Below, one piece after another: positions 6,518 through 14,448 of a stretch of 20,984 nucleotides of DNA. Source of the stretch: Hyphomicrobiales bacterium (GTDB lineage: Bacteria > Pseudomonadota > Alphaproteobacteria > Rhizobiales > Aestuariivirgaceae); the NCBI GenBank assembly GCA_020029455.1, contig JAIBJH010000025.1, positions 1 through 20,984 of the forward strand, given 5' to 3'. The first letter of the stretch is position 1. Every line of letters starts with the position of its first letter. The notes beneath the pieces were generated by a model, which was not told where the DNA came from, searched no databases, and was given only the letters and a program-made list of their open reading frames with translations. Made by a program: the position numbers and the translations under genes.

Positions 6518-8893
6518 ATGGGCAAATACTTGATGCATCTGCGATTTTTTAGATTGATTGTGTGTTTGGCGTTGATTCTGGGGGTGGCACCTATAGTTGC
6601 CCCCCAATTCGTCTCGCAACCTGCCTATGCGGCCAATGTTTCCCGGGTTGTTATCCGTGGCAACCAGCGTGTGGAGGATGAAACCATCCTGTCCTACATG
6701 CAGCTGGGCGTCGGCGATAATATTGACGACGAACTGGTCGATGAATCGATCAAGTCGCTATTCCAGACTGGCCTCTTCCGCGATGTCGGCATTGTGCGCC
6801 AGGGCACCTCCTTGATCGTTACGGTTTCCGAAAACCCTCTGATCAATGTCGTCAACATCGAAGGCAACAAGGACATTGACGACGAAACACTGCTGAAAGA
6901 GGTTGAGGCCCGCGAGCGCATCATTTTCACCAAGGCGCGCGTTGCCAGCGATACCCGCCGCCTTCTCGGCGTCTACCAGAAGCAAGGTTTCTACAACGTC
7001 ACCATCACGCCCAAGATGATCCGGCTCCCTGAAAATCGCATCAACCTGGTTTTCGAGGTCAATGAAGGCGGCAAGACCCACATCAATCAGATCAATTTCA
7101 GTGGCAACGACAACTTCAGCGATGGCGACCTGAAGGACGTGATCGTCACGAAGGAATATTCGCAGATCTTCTTCTTCAAGCGCAACACGACCTTTGATGC
7201 TGACAGGCTCGCCTATGACAAGGAATTGTTGCGTCGCTACTACCTGAAGAATGGCTTTGCCGACGTGCAGATCGTTTCCGCTGACCCTCGTGTTGCGGAT
7301 GATGGCGATGGTTTCATCATCGACTTCGTGGTCGAAGAGGGACCTCGCTATGATGTGGCCGATGTGGCCATAAATATCGGTGACAGCAATTTGCAACCAG
7401 ACGCACTGCGCGCCAAGGTCAAGACCGGCGTTGGCGATACTTACGATGCCTCGAAGGTTGACAAGTCGGTCGAGAACCTCACGCTAGAAGCGTCCAAGCA
7501 GGGCTTCGTCTTTGCCAAGGTTGACCCCAGGGTTGATCGTAATCCAGACGGCAAGACTGTCAACATCGTCTATGACATCTCCGAAGGTCCGCGCACCTAC
7601 GTGGAGCGCATCGACATCGCCGGCAACACCCGGACGCTTGATCATGTCATCCGCCGCGAACTGCGCCTGTTTGAGGGCGATGCCTATAACCGTGCTTTGG
7701 TGGAGCGCGCGCGCCGCCGTCTGACGGCCATGGATTTCTTCACCAAGGTGGACTTCCGCGAGGAAGAAGGCTCCGCACCCGACAAGATTGTGCTGGTCGT
7801 CGAAGTGGAAGAGAAGAACACCGGCGAACTCACCTTCTCCATCGGATATTCCACCGTTGAAACGGTTGTTGGTGCCGTGGGTGTGTCGGAACGCAACCTC
7901 TTCGGTCGCGGTTGGCAGGCCAAGCTCAACACCTCGCTTAGCTTTAAGAAGCAGCAGGTCGATTTCAGCTTCACCGAGCCTTATTTCATGGGCATGCCGA
8001 TTTCTGCCGGTATCGATCTTTTTGCCAATAACATCGACAATGAGGACGCGTCCTCCTTTACCAGCCAGCAGATCGGCGGCGCGCTGCGTACAGGATTCCG
8101 TCTCGACGAGTTCAGCTCGTTGTCGTTCAAGTATCTGATCGCATTCCGTGATGTTAAAGGCATCGACGTCGATACCGCTTCTCCCGCGGTGATTGCGGAG
8201 GAAGGAAACAGTCTGAAATCTGCGATTGGCTCCGCTTACACATATGACGACCTCGACAATCCGTTGAAACCCACCAGCGGTCTCAGGGCGCAGTTGGAAA
8301 CCGAAGTCGCAGGCTTGGGTGGTGATGCGCAATATGGTTTGGTCGAGGCTCGCGCCTGGTGGTTCATGTCTTTCCTCGATGAGAAAGTAACCCTCAAGCT
8401 TGAAGCCAACGCCGGCCATATTGAGCCCTTCAGCAACGATGGTCTGCCGCTGCAGGATCGCTTCTTCAAGGGAGCGGACAGTTTCCGCGGCTTTGCTCAG
8501 TCCGGCATCGGTCCCAAGCAAATTGGCAATGATGGCGAGTTCGATTCCATCGGCGCGGAGAACTATGCCATCGGCACCGTTGAAATGATCTTCCCGCTCT
8601 GGGGCATTCCGGAAGAGTGGGGCCTTGAGGGTGCCGTCTTCTCAGACTTCGGTACGGTCTTTGGGACCGACGAGGAATCGGTGGCAGCTGGTGGAGTCAA
8701 TTGTGCCGGCGATGGGGTTTTCGCAGGCGATTGCACGGTCTTCGATTCTACCAATATCCGCGCAGCGGTTGGTGCTGGCCTCATCTGGCAATCGCCCTTC
8801 GGCCCGCTTCGTATCGAGGCCGCCTATCCGGTTCTGAAAGAGGACTTCGACGAGACCGAGAAGTTCCGTTTCTCCATCGGCACGCGCTTCTAG
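6518..8893 (+). CDS. bamA: Outer membrane protein assembly factor BamA (Omp85)
   Basis: Central component of the BAM complex that folds beta-barrel proteins into the outer membrane. The product is about 791 residues. A signal peptide with hydrophobic core (FFRLIVCLALILGVAPIV) and likely cleavage at AYA-A precedes five POTRA repeats (from VSRVVIRGNQRVEDETIL to about residue 430). The C-terminal 16-strand barrel contains the conserved SFRGF (loop 6 RGF motif) and ends in FRFSIGTRF with the terminal Phe of outer-membrane proteins. Three in-frame starts are possible: GTG 6512, ATG 6518 and ATG 6533. I prefer 6518, with a GTGGGA-like site just upstream. It follows rseP by 95 bases and ends at a strong terminator. 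Confidence 0.96.
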   Translation: MGKYLMHLRFFRLIVCLALILGVAPIVAPQFVSQPAYAANVSRVVIRGNQRVEDETILSYMQLGVGDNIDDELVDESIKSLFQTGLFRDVGIVRQGTSLIVTVSENPLINVVNIEGNKDIDDETLLKEVEARERIIFTKARVASDTRRLLGVYQKQGFYNVTITPKMIRLPENRINLVFEVNEGGKTHINQINFSGNDNFSDGDLKDVIVTKEYSQIFFFKRNTTFDADRLAYDKELLRRYYLKNGFADVQIVSADPRVADDGDGFIIDFVVEEGPRYDVADVAINIGDSNLQPDALRAKVKTGVGDTYDASKVDKSVENLTLEASKQGFVFAKVDPRVDRNPDGKTVNIVYDISEGPRTYVERIDIAGNTRTLDHVIRRELRLFEGDAYNRALVERARRRLTAMDFFTKVDFREEEGSAPDKIVLVVEVEEKNTGELTFSIGYSTVETVVGAVGVSERNLFGRGWQAKLNTSLSFKKQQVDFSFTEPYFMGMPISAGIDLFANNIDNEDASSFTSQQIGGALRTGFRLDEFSSLSFKYLIAFRDVKGIDVDTASPAVIAEEGNSLKSAIGSAYTYDDLDNPLKPTSGLRAQLETEVAGLGGDAQYGLVEARAWWFMSFLDEKVTLKLEANAGHIEPFSNDGLPLQDRFFKGADSFRGFAQSGIGPKQIGNDGEFDSIGAENYAIGTVEMIFPLWGIPEEWGLEGAVFSDFGTVFGTDEESVAAGGVNCAGDGVFAGDCTVFDSTNIRAAVGAGLIWQSPFGPLRIEAAYPVLKEDFDETEKFRFSIGTRF

Positions 8894-8914
8894 ACCTTTT
8901 CAGGCGCAACAGTT

Positions 8915-8946
8915 AAAGGGCGGGAGTATTCCCGCCCTTTCTCTTT
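8915..8946 (+). terminator. Intrinsic terminator between bamA and fabZ
   Basis: An 11-bp perfect stem pairs 8915-8925 (AAAGGGCGGGA) with 8930-8940 (TCCCGCCCTTT) around a four-base loop, followed by CTCTTTT. It ends 15 bases before the fabZ start, so fabZ needs read-through or a promoter overlapping the hairpin or lying inside bamA. In most relatives lpxD occupies this position. Confidence 0.85.
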
Positions 8947-8961
8947 TCAGCCAGGTTGCTC

Positions 8962-9429
8962 ATGAACGACACGACTGCCAAGGCCCAGGCCGACATTGCC
9001 CGCATCATGCAGATGCTGCCGCATCGCTATCCCTTCCTGCTCATCGACAGGCTGACGGAACTTAATGGCGAGGATGGCGGCACGGCGTTGAAGAACGTCA
9101 CCATCAATGAGCCCTTCTTCCAGGGCCATTTCCCCGGAAGGCCCGTCATGCCCGGTGTGCTTCAGATCGAAGCCATGGCGCAGACAGCGGGAGCGATTGT
9201 GATGGCTCACCTTGGTGCAGCGGTTGAGGGCAAGCTCGTGTTCTTCATGTCAATTGACAAGGCACGCTTCCGGAAGCCCGTCGTTCCGGGCGATCAGATC
9301 CTCTTCCACGCCAAGCTGGTGCAAAAGCGTCCGCCCGTGTGGAAATACTGGGTCGAGGCCCATGTGGACGGCAAGAAGGTCTCCGAGGCCGAAATCGGCG
9401 CCATGCTGATGGATGAAAGGGCGGGCTAG
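8962..9429 (+). CDS. fabZ: 3-hydroxyacyl-ACP dehydratase FabZ
   Basis: Cytosolic hot-dog-fold dehydratase that converts (3R)-hydroxyacyl-ACP to trans-2-enoyl-ACP in fatty acid elongation. It competes with lipid A synthesis for the same hydroxyacyl-ACP pool. The product is 155 residues. IMQMLPHRYPFLLIDR is the family N-terminus. The catalytic His56 lies in GHFPGRPVMPGVLQIEAMAQ, with Glu70 as the second catalytic residue. ATG 8962 follows a CAGG site; the frame opens at TTG 8956. Its usual partners lpxD (upstream) and lpxA-lpxI-lpxB (downstream) are all absent. Its TAG stop overlaps the gltA stop on the opposite strand. Confidence 0.97.
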   Translation: MNDTTAKAQADIARIMQMLPHRYPFLLIDRLTELNGEDGGTALKNVTINEPFFQGHFPGRPVMPGVLQIEAMAQTAGAIVMAHLGAAVEGKLVFFMSIDKARFRKPVVPGDQILFHAKLVQKRPPVWKYWVEAHVDGKKVSEAEIGAMLMDERAG

Positions 9430-10724
9430 CCCCGCCTGCTCAATGACACATAGTCACGCCGCTCCGACCCCACATAAAGCTGGCGTGGGCGGCCGATCTT
9501 CTGGTTTGGTTCGGCGATCATTTCCTTCCACTGCGAAATCCAGCCGATGGTCCGCGCCACGGCGAACAGCACCGTGAACATGGACGTCGGGAAACCCAGG
9601 GCGCGCAGGATGATGCCCGAATAGAAATCAACATTCGGATAAAGCTTGCGCGAGATGAAATACTCGTCCGACAGCGCAATGCGCTCAAGCTCGCGCGCCA
9701 CCTCGAGCAGCGGATCATCGTCAACGCCGAGAGCGTCAAAAACCTCATAGGCAGTTTTCTGCATAATGATGGCCCGCGGATCGTAATTCTTATAGACGCG
9801 GTGCCCGAAGCCCATGAGCCGCACATTGGAGGACTTGTCCTTCACCTTGTCGATGAAGGCGGGGATGTTCTCCTTCTTGCCGATCTCCTTCAGCATGTTG
9901 AGGGCGGCTTCATTGGCCCCGCCATGGGCCGGCCCCCAAAGGCAGGCAATGCCGGCGGCGATGCAGGCAAAGGGATTGGCGCCGGAAGAGCCCGCAAGCC
10001 TGACCGTTGAGGTGGAGGCATTCTGTTCGTGATCGGCGTGCAGCGTGAAGATGCGGTCCATGGCGCGCGCGAACACCGGGTTCACCACATAGTCCTCGCA
10101 AGGAACGGCAAAGCACATGCGCAGGAAGTTTGCTGCATAGCCAAGGTCGTTGCGCGGATAGACGAAGGGCTGGCCGATGGAATACTTGTAGGCCATCGCT
10201 GCGATGGTCGGCATCTTGGCGATCATCCGGTGCGAGGCGATCTCGCGCTGACGCGCGTCGTTGATGTCGATGGAGTCGTGATAGAAAGCCGCCATAGCGC
10301 CCACCGTGGCCACCATCACCGCCATGGGGTGGGCATCGCGCCGGAAGCCGCGGAAGAACTGAGCCATCTGCTCATGCACCATGGTGTGATAGGTGATGTT
10401 CTTCTCGAATGCCTTGCGCTGTTGCGCAGTCGGCAACTCGCCATAATAGAGCAGGTAGCAGGTCTCGATGAAGTCGCCCTGTTCGGCCAGATGCTCGATG
10501 GGATAGCCGCGATAGAGCAGGATGCCCTCATCGCCGTCGATATAGGTGATGGAGGATTGGCAAGCGGCGGTTGAGGTGAAGCCAGGATCGTAAGTGAAAG
10601 CTCCCGTCTCACCATAGAGCTTGGTGATGTCCACCACATCTGGGCCGATGGAGCCCTTGTGCACCGGCAATTCATGGGTCTTGCCGTCCAGCGTCAGGGT
10701 TGCGACTTTATTGGGCTCAGCCAT
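9426..10724 (-). CDS. gltA: Citrate synthase (type II, hexameric type)
   Basis: Citrate synthase, condensing acetyl-CoA with oxaloacetate at the entry to the TCA cycle. The product is 432 residues. Active-site residues by comparison with the E. coli enzyme are His267 in GPAHGGANEAAL, His308 in GFGHRVYKNYDPRA and Asp366 in PNVDFYSG. The block LHADHEQNASTSTVR (228-242) is also typical. The N-terminal beta-rich domain of the Gram-negative type II form is present. ATG at 10724 is preceded on the minus strand by AGGAGAG, and a good promoter lies just upstream. It is convergent with fabZ, overlapping it by four bases, and lies downstream of gltX. Confidence 0.98.
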   Translation of the reverse strand: MAEPNKVATLTLDGKTHELPVHKGSIGPDVVDITKLYGETGAFTYDPGFTSTAACQSSITYIDGDEGILLYRGYPIEHLAEQGDFIETCYLLYYGELPTAQQRKAFEKNITYHTMVHEQMAQFFRGFRRDAHPMAVMVATVGAMAAFYHDSIDINDARQREIASHRMIAKMPTIAAMAYKYSIGQPFVYPRNDLGYAANFLRMCFAVPCEDYVVNPVFARAMDRIFTLHADHEQNASTSTVRLAGSSGANPFACIAAGIACLWGPAHGGANEAALNMLKEIGKKENIPAFIDKVKDKSSNVRLMGFGHRVYKNYDPRAIIMQKTAYEVFDALGVDDDPLLEVARELERIALSDEYFISRKLYPNVDFYSGIILRALGFPTSMFTVLFAVARTIGWISQWKEMIAEPNQKIGRPRQLYVGSERRDYVSLSRRG

Positions 10725-10745
10725 GGATCACTCTCCTGAACGGTC

Positions 10746-10774
10746 AGCTTATTGCGGCGCAACAAAAAGGTCAA
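10746..10774 (-). promoter_or_regulatory. Predicted sigma-70-type promoter of gltA
   Basis: On the minus strand TTGACC (10774-10769) and TAAGCT (10751-10746) are separated by 17 bases. Transcription would begin near 10739, giving a leader of about 15 bases that holds little beyond the AGGAGAG ribosome-binding site. This makes gltA independently transcribed from gltX. Confidence 0.6.
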
Positions 10775-10812
10775 TATTACTGTACTAATTACCGCTAAAC
10801 ATAGCGCAATCT

Positions 10813-10827
10813 GGCTTGCGCCAAGCC
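10813..10827 (-). terminator. Stem-loop at the gltX 3' end, possible weak terminator
   Basis: A perfect 6-bp stem pairs GGCTTG (10813-10818) with CAAGCC (10822-10827) around a three-base loop, starting within the gltX stop codon. It lacks a T-run on the minus strand, so it may be a 3'-end stabiliser or a Rho-associated end rather than a true intrinsic terminator. Confidence 0.35.
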
Positions 10828-12251
10828 TAGTTTTTGAGTTGGTCGGCGATGCGGCCCAGGCTTTCCTCTGGCCCCAACACCTCCAGCACATCGAAGATGC
10901 CCGGCGATGTTGACGTTCCTGTGAGGGCCGCCCTGAGCGGCTGGGCGATCTTTCCCAGCTTCATGCCTGCCGCTTCCGCATGGGCCTTGACGGCCGCTTC
11001 CAACGCTGGGCCGGACCACTCGGCCGCCGCCGCCAGCACTTCATGAGCACCCTTCAGCGCCGCCTTGCCTTCCTCATTGAGCAGCGCATTGGCCTTGTCA
11101 TCGAGTGACAGTGGCCGTTTGGCAAAGAGATAGCGGGCGCTGGCCATCAATTCGACCAAGGTCTTCGCCCGCTCCTTGAGGCCGGGGAGCGAAAGCAGCA
11201 ACTTGGTCTCAAGTTCCGGCGTCAGCGCTTCCAGTAGAGCTTCGCCACCCTCCACGTGAGGAAGGAACGACTTGAAGTGCAGAAGCAGTTCGCTGTCTGG
11301 CGTGTGGCGGATGTAATGGCCGTTCAGGTTCTCCAGCTTGGCGAAGTCGAACCGCGCCGCTGACTTGCCAATACCGCCAAGCGTGAACCATTCCACCAAC
11401 TGTTCGGTCGAAAAGATTTCATCGTCGCCATGGCTCCATCCAAGCCGCGCCAGATAGTTGCGCAGCGCAGCCGGCAGATAGCCCATAGCGCGATAGGCCT
11501 CGACACCCAACGCTCCGTGGCGTTTCGAAAGCTTCGCACCATCAGGTCCATGGATCAGCGGCACATGGGTCATGGAAGGAACGTCCCAGCCCATGGCCAT
11601 ATAGATTTGCATCTGCCGTGCTGCATTGGTGAGGTGATCTACGCCACGGATGATATGGGTCACACCCATGTCGTGATCATCGACAACGACTGACAGATTG
11701 TAGGTGGGGTTTCCGTCCGAGCGCAGGATGATGAGGTCGTCGAGGTCCTTGTTGGGAATGACGACGCGCCCTTGGGCATGGTCCTGAATCACCGTCTCGC
11801 CATCCTGCGGCGCCCTGAAGCGGACCACCGGCTTGATGCCGGCGGGAGCGGTTGATGGATCGCGGTCACGCCATGTGCCGTCATAGCGGATGGGCCGTCT
11901 CTCAGCTTCGGCCTTGGCGCGCATCGCATCGAGTTCTGCCGGTGTGCAATAGCAATAATAGGCCTTGCCGCGCTTCAGCAATTCCTCTGCCATCTCGCGA
12001 TGCCGCGTGACCCGTGAGTATTGTGAGACGGCCGCGCCATCCCATTCCAGGCCAAGCCACTTCAGGCCTTCGAGAATGGCCGCCACCGCTTCCTCCGTCG
12101 AGCGCTCCCGGTCCGTATCCTCGATGCGCAACAGCATCTTGCCGTCCTGGTTCTTAGCAAAGGCCCAGTTGAACAGGGCAGTACGCGCCCCTCCGATATG
12201 CAGGAAGCCGGTAGGCGAGGGGGCAAAGCGGGTGACGACGGGCGATGACAT
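10827..12251 (-). CDS. gltX: Glutamyl-tRNA synthetase
   Basis: Class I aminoacyl-tRNA synthetase charging tRNA-Glu (and, in bacteria using the amidotransferase route, possibly tRNA-Gln). The product is 474 residues. The ATP-binding HIGH-type motif is in FAPSPTGFLHIGGARTALFN (His18), and the KMSKS-type motif reads KLSKR (240-244). The YCYCTPAELDAMR segment (99-111) is the family's Cys-containing connecting region. The frame runs upstream to 12401, but MSSPVVTRFAPSPTG from ATG 12251 is the conventional start. It is divergent from comEC, with only 43 bases between the two starts, so their promoters must overlap each other or the coding sequences. Confidence 0.97.
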   Translation of the reverse strand: MSSPVVTRFAPSPTGFLHIGGARTALFNWAFAKNQDGKMLLRIEDTDRERSTEEAVAAILEGLKWLGLEWDGAAVSQYSRVTRHREMAEELLKRGKAYYCYCTPAELDAMRAKAEAERRPIRYDGTWRDRDPSTAPAGIKPVVRFRAPQDGETVIQDHAQGRVVIPNKDLDDLIILRSDGNPTYNLSVVVDDHDMGVTHIIRGVDHLTNAARQMQIYMAMGWDVPSMTHVPLIHGPDGAKLSKRHGALGVEAYRAMGYLPAALRNYLARLGWSHGDDEIFSTEQLVEWFTLGGIGKSAARFDFAKLENLNGHYIRHTPDSELLLHFKSFLPHVEGGEALLEALTPELETKLLLSLPGLKERAKTLVELMASARYLFAKRPLSLDDKANALLNEEGKAALKGAHEVLAAAAEWSGPALEAAVKAHAEAAGMKLGKIAQPLRAALTGTSTSPGIFDVLEVLGPEESLGRIADQLKN

Positions 12252-12294
12252 GAACGCCGGAGTCCTTGTAGCGTTGGGTTGGGGAAGGGCGGGT

Positions 12295-14448
12295 ATGGCC
12301 GTATCGCTGGCGGATAGCACATGGGGAGAGCCGGTCAAAGGGGGCGGCCTCAAGCCCGCGCTTGCCCGCATGTGGGAGTTGGAGAAGGAGAGGCTCGCCA
12401 TCTGGTCGCCGCTCTTTCTCGTGACCGGGATTTGGACTTATTTTTCGCTTGCGAAAGAACCGCCGCTGGCTTTGGCGGCTGTTGCACTGCTGATCGCCGC
12501 TCTGACGTTCTGGCGCTGGCGCAGCAACAAGGCGCTCATCATCCTTGCAATCGTCCTGGCTGGCTTCGGCATTGTCAAACTGCGGGCGGAATGGATCGAA
12601 ACGCCTCTCCTGCGCGCCTATGTTCCCGAAGCGCGGCTGACTGGCTGGATCAGCGACATTGACCGCCGTGGAAAATCAAGCCGCATCCTCATTGTCGATA
12701 TCGAGACTGCACAAGGCCTACCATTGGACGAAATTCCACAATCGGTTCGCCTGCGCGCCACCGTGAAGCCTGACCAGGAAATGCGCATCGGCGACCACGT
12801 CACCTTGACGGCAAGCCTCTCGCCGCTTCCCCGCCCTGTCGCACCGGGCGGTTTCGACTATGGACGGCAACTCTATTTTCAGGGCGTCGGCGCAGTCGGC
12901 CGCACCAAAGGCAGCTTAACAGCGAAAGAGGGCACCGTGCTTTGGCCCTACAAGCTGCGCCGCATCTTCCACGATCTCCGCAGTGCCATTGGTGAGAGGG
13001 TGCATGCCGCCATCAAAGGCCCGCTCGGCAGTTTTGCGGAGGCCCTCATCACCGGCGAACGCGCCAGCATCCCAAAGAGTCTCAACACGAGCCTGCAGGC
13101 CTCTGGCCTGTTCCACATCCTTTCGATCTCCGGCTTGCACATGTCGCTCGTCGCGGGCGGTGCCTTCTGGGCCATCCGTGCCGCCCTGGCTTTGGTGCCG
13201 AAACTAGCACTGCGATATCCCATCAAGAAATGGGCAGCGACAGCAGCATTGGCCGTGGGACTGCTCTACATGCTGCTCGCCGATTCCGGCGCGGCAACAG
13301 AACGTTCCTTTATCATGATCGCCGTCGTCTTCTTCGCCGTGCTGGTAGATCGCCCTGCCATATCGCTACACAACCTCGCGGTGGCGGCCATTATCATTCT
13401 GCTGATGGAACCTGAGCAAGCGCTTTCCGCAAGCTTCCAGATGTCCTTCATGGCGGTGATGGGCCTTGCCGCCTTCTTTCCCGCATTTGAAGCCTTCACA
13501 GCACGCTTCGGCCCGCAGGCGAGCCAGACTTTCTCTGGCCGGTGGACGCGGCGCTTGGCGGTGCTGGTGCTGGCATCGATTGCCACCTCGCTCATTGCCG
13601 GTACGCTGTCCTCAATTCCCGCCGCCCATCACTTTGGCAGGCTTGCACCCTTTGCAGTCATTTCAAATGCCCTGGCCCTTCCTATGGTCGGCCTGGTGGT
13701 GATGCCCATGGCCATGCTGAGCGTCTTCCTCATGCCGCTGGGCCTTGAGGCGCTGCCGCTCAAGGCCATGGAACTGGGGCTTGCCGGAGTGGTCGCGGTC
13801 TCGGACCGGGTGGCTTCCTGGCCCACTGCGCAATCTCTTTGGCCGTTGCTTCCCGCCCACGCAGCAATTCTGCTCTCGTTTGCTGCTGTGCTTATCTGCC
13901 TTTCAGCCAGCCGTCTCAGATGGCTTGCTTTGCCATGCGTTGCGTTGGCGGCCTTGTTCGTCGCACCACAGAAGCCGCCGCTTCTCTTCGATGAACGGGG
14001 AGCCAACGCAGCACTTTTGACAGAAGTTGGTTACGTGCCAGCCGCTGCCAAGGGGGCAAGCTATTCCGCCGGGCGTTGGTTGCAGCAGGCAGGCGATGAT
14101 GCCTCTGTGGTGGAGGCGGCCAAGCGTGAAGGGTGGACCTGTAACTCAGGCATTTGCACTGCAACAGCGCATGGCTTGTCAATCGCATACCTTCTTCGCG
14201 CGGTGGAGCAGAACATGAGCTGCCCAGTGGCCGACATTCTCTTGGCCGAGTTTCCCTTGCGGCGGCGCTGCAAGGGAAAGCGCGCCACCATCGATCGCTT
14301 CGATGTGTGGAGGAACGGCGCTCACGCCATCACCACCGATGGTAGTGCCATCCAGATCACAACAGCAAAAGAACTACAGGGCGCAAGGCCATGGGTCTAT
14401 GGGCCGCGCCCACGCAGCGCCAACATCTTCAACCGCAAACGGCCTTGA
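12295..14448 (+). CDS. comEC: ComEC/Rec2-family DNA-uptake channel protein
   Basis: Polytopic inner-membrane protein of the ComEC/Rec2 family, which carries single-stranded DNA into the cytoplasm in competent bacteria. The product is about 717 residues from ATG 12295, chosen for the GGGAAGGGCGGG stretch just before it; ATG 12250 is the alternative. The N-terminal part (about 40-200) contains two hydrophobic segments and the OB-fold region ending PGGFDYGRQLYFQGVGA. The competence core (about 240-520) contains GSFAEALITGERASIP and LFHILSISGLHMSLVAGG. The C-terminal part lacks the HxHxDH metal motif of the metallo-beta-lactamase domain seen in longer ComEC proteins. The last 20 bases overlap the M48 gene on the other strand. 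Confidence 0.93.
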   Translation: MAVSLADSTWGEPVKGGGLKPALARMWELEKERLAIWSPLFLVTGIWTYFSLAKEPPLALAAVALLIAALTFWRWRSNKALIILAIVLAGFGIVKLRAEWIETPLLRAYVPEARLTGWISDIDRRGKSSRILIVDIETAQGLPLDEIPQSVRLRATVKPDQEMRIGDHVTLTASLSPLPRPVAPGGFDYGRQLYFQGVGAVGRTKGSLTAKEGTVLWPYKLRRIFHDLRSAIGERVHAAIKGPLGSFAEALITGERASIPKSLNTSLQASGLFHILSISGLHMSLVAGGAFWAIRAALALVPKLALRYPIKKWAATAALAVGLLYMLLADSGAATERSFIMIAVVFFAVLVDRPAISLHNLAVAAIIILLMEPEQALSASFQMSFMAVMGLAAFFPAFEAFTARFGPQASQTFSGRWTRRLAVLVLASIATSLIAGTLSSIPAAHHFGRLAPFAVISNALALPMVGLVVMPMAMLSVFLMPLGLEALPLKAMELGLAGVVAVSDRVASWPTAQSLWPLLPAHAAILLSFAAVLICLSASRLRWLALPCVALAALFVAPQKPPLLFDERGANAALLTEVGYVPAAAKGASYSAGRWLQQAGDDASVVEAAKREGWTCNSGICTATAHGLSIAYLLRAVEQNMSCPVADILLAEFPLRRRCKGKRATIDRFDVWRNGAHAITTDGSAIQITTAKELQGARPWVYGPRPRSANIFNRKRP

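Noticed and set aside
7484..8521. Long minus-strand ORF (345 codons) opposite bamA
   Set aside because: It lies wholly within bamA, which has an uninterrupted signal peptide, POTRA repeats and barrel; no recognisable protein on the minus strand.
10029..10574. Plus-strand ORF (181 codons) inside gltA
   Set aside because: gltA on the minus strand is complete; the plus-strand product is a His/Ala-rich mirror frame without family features.
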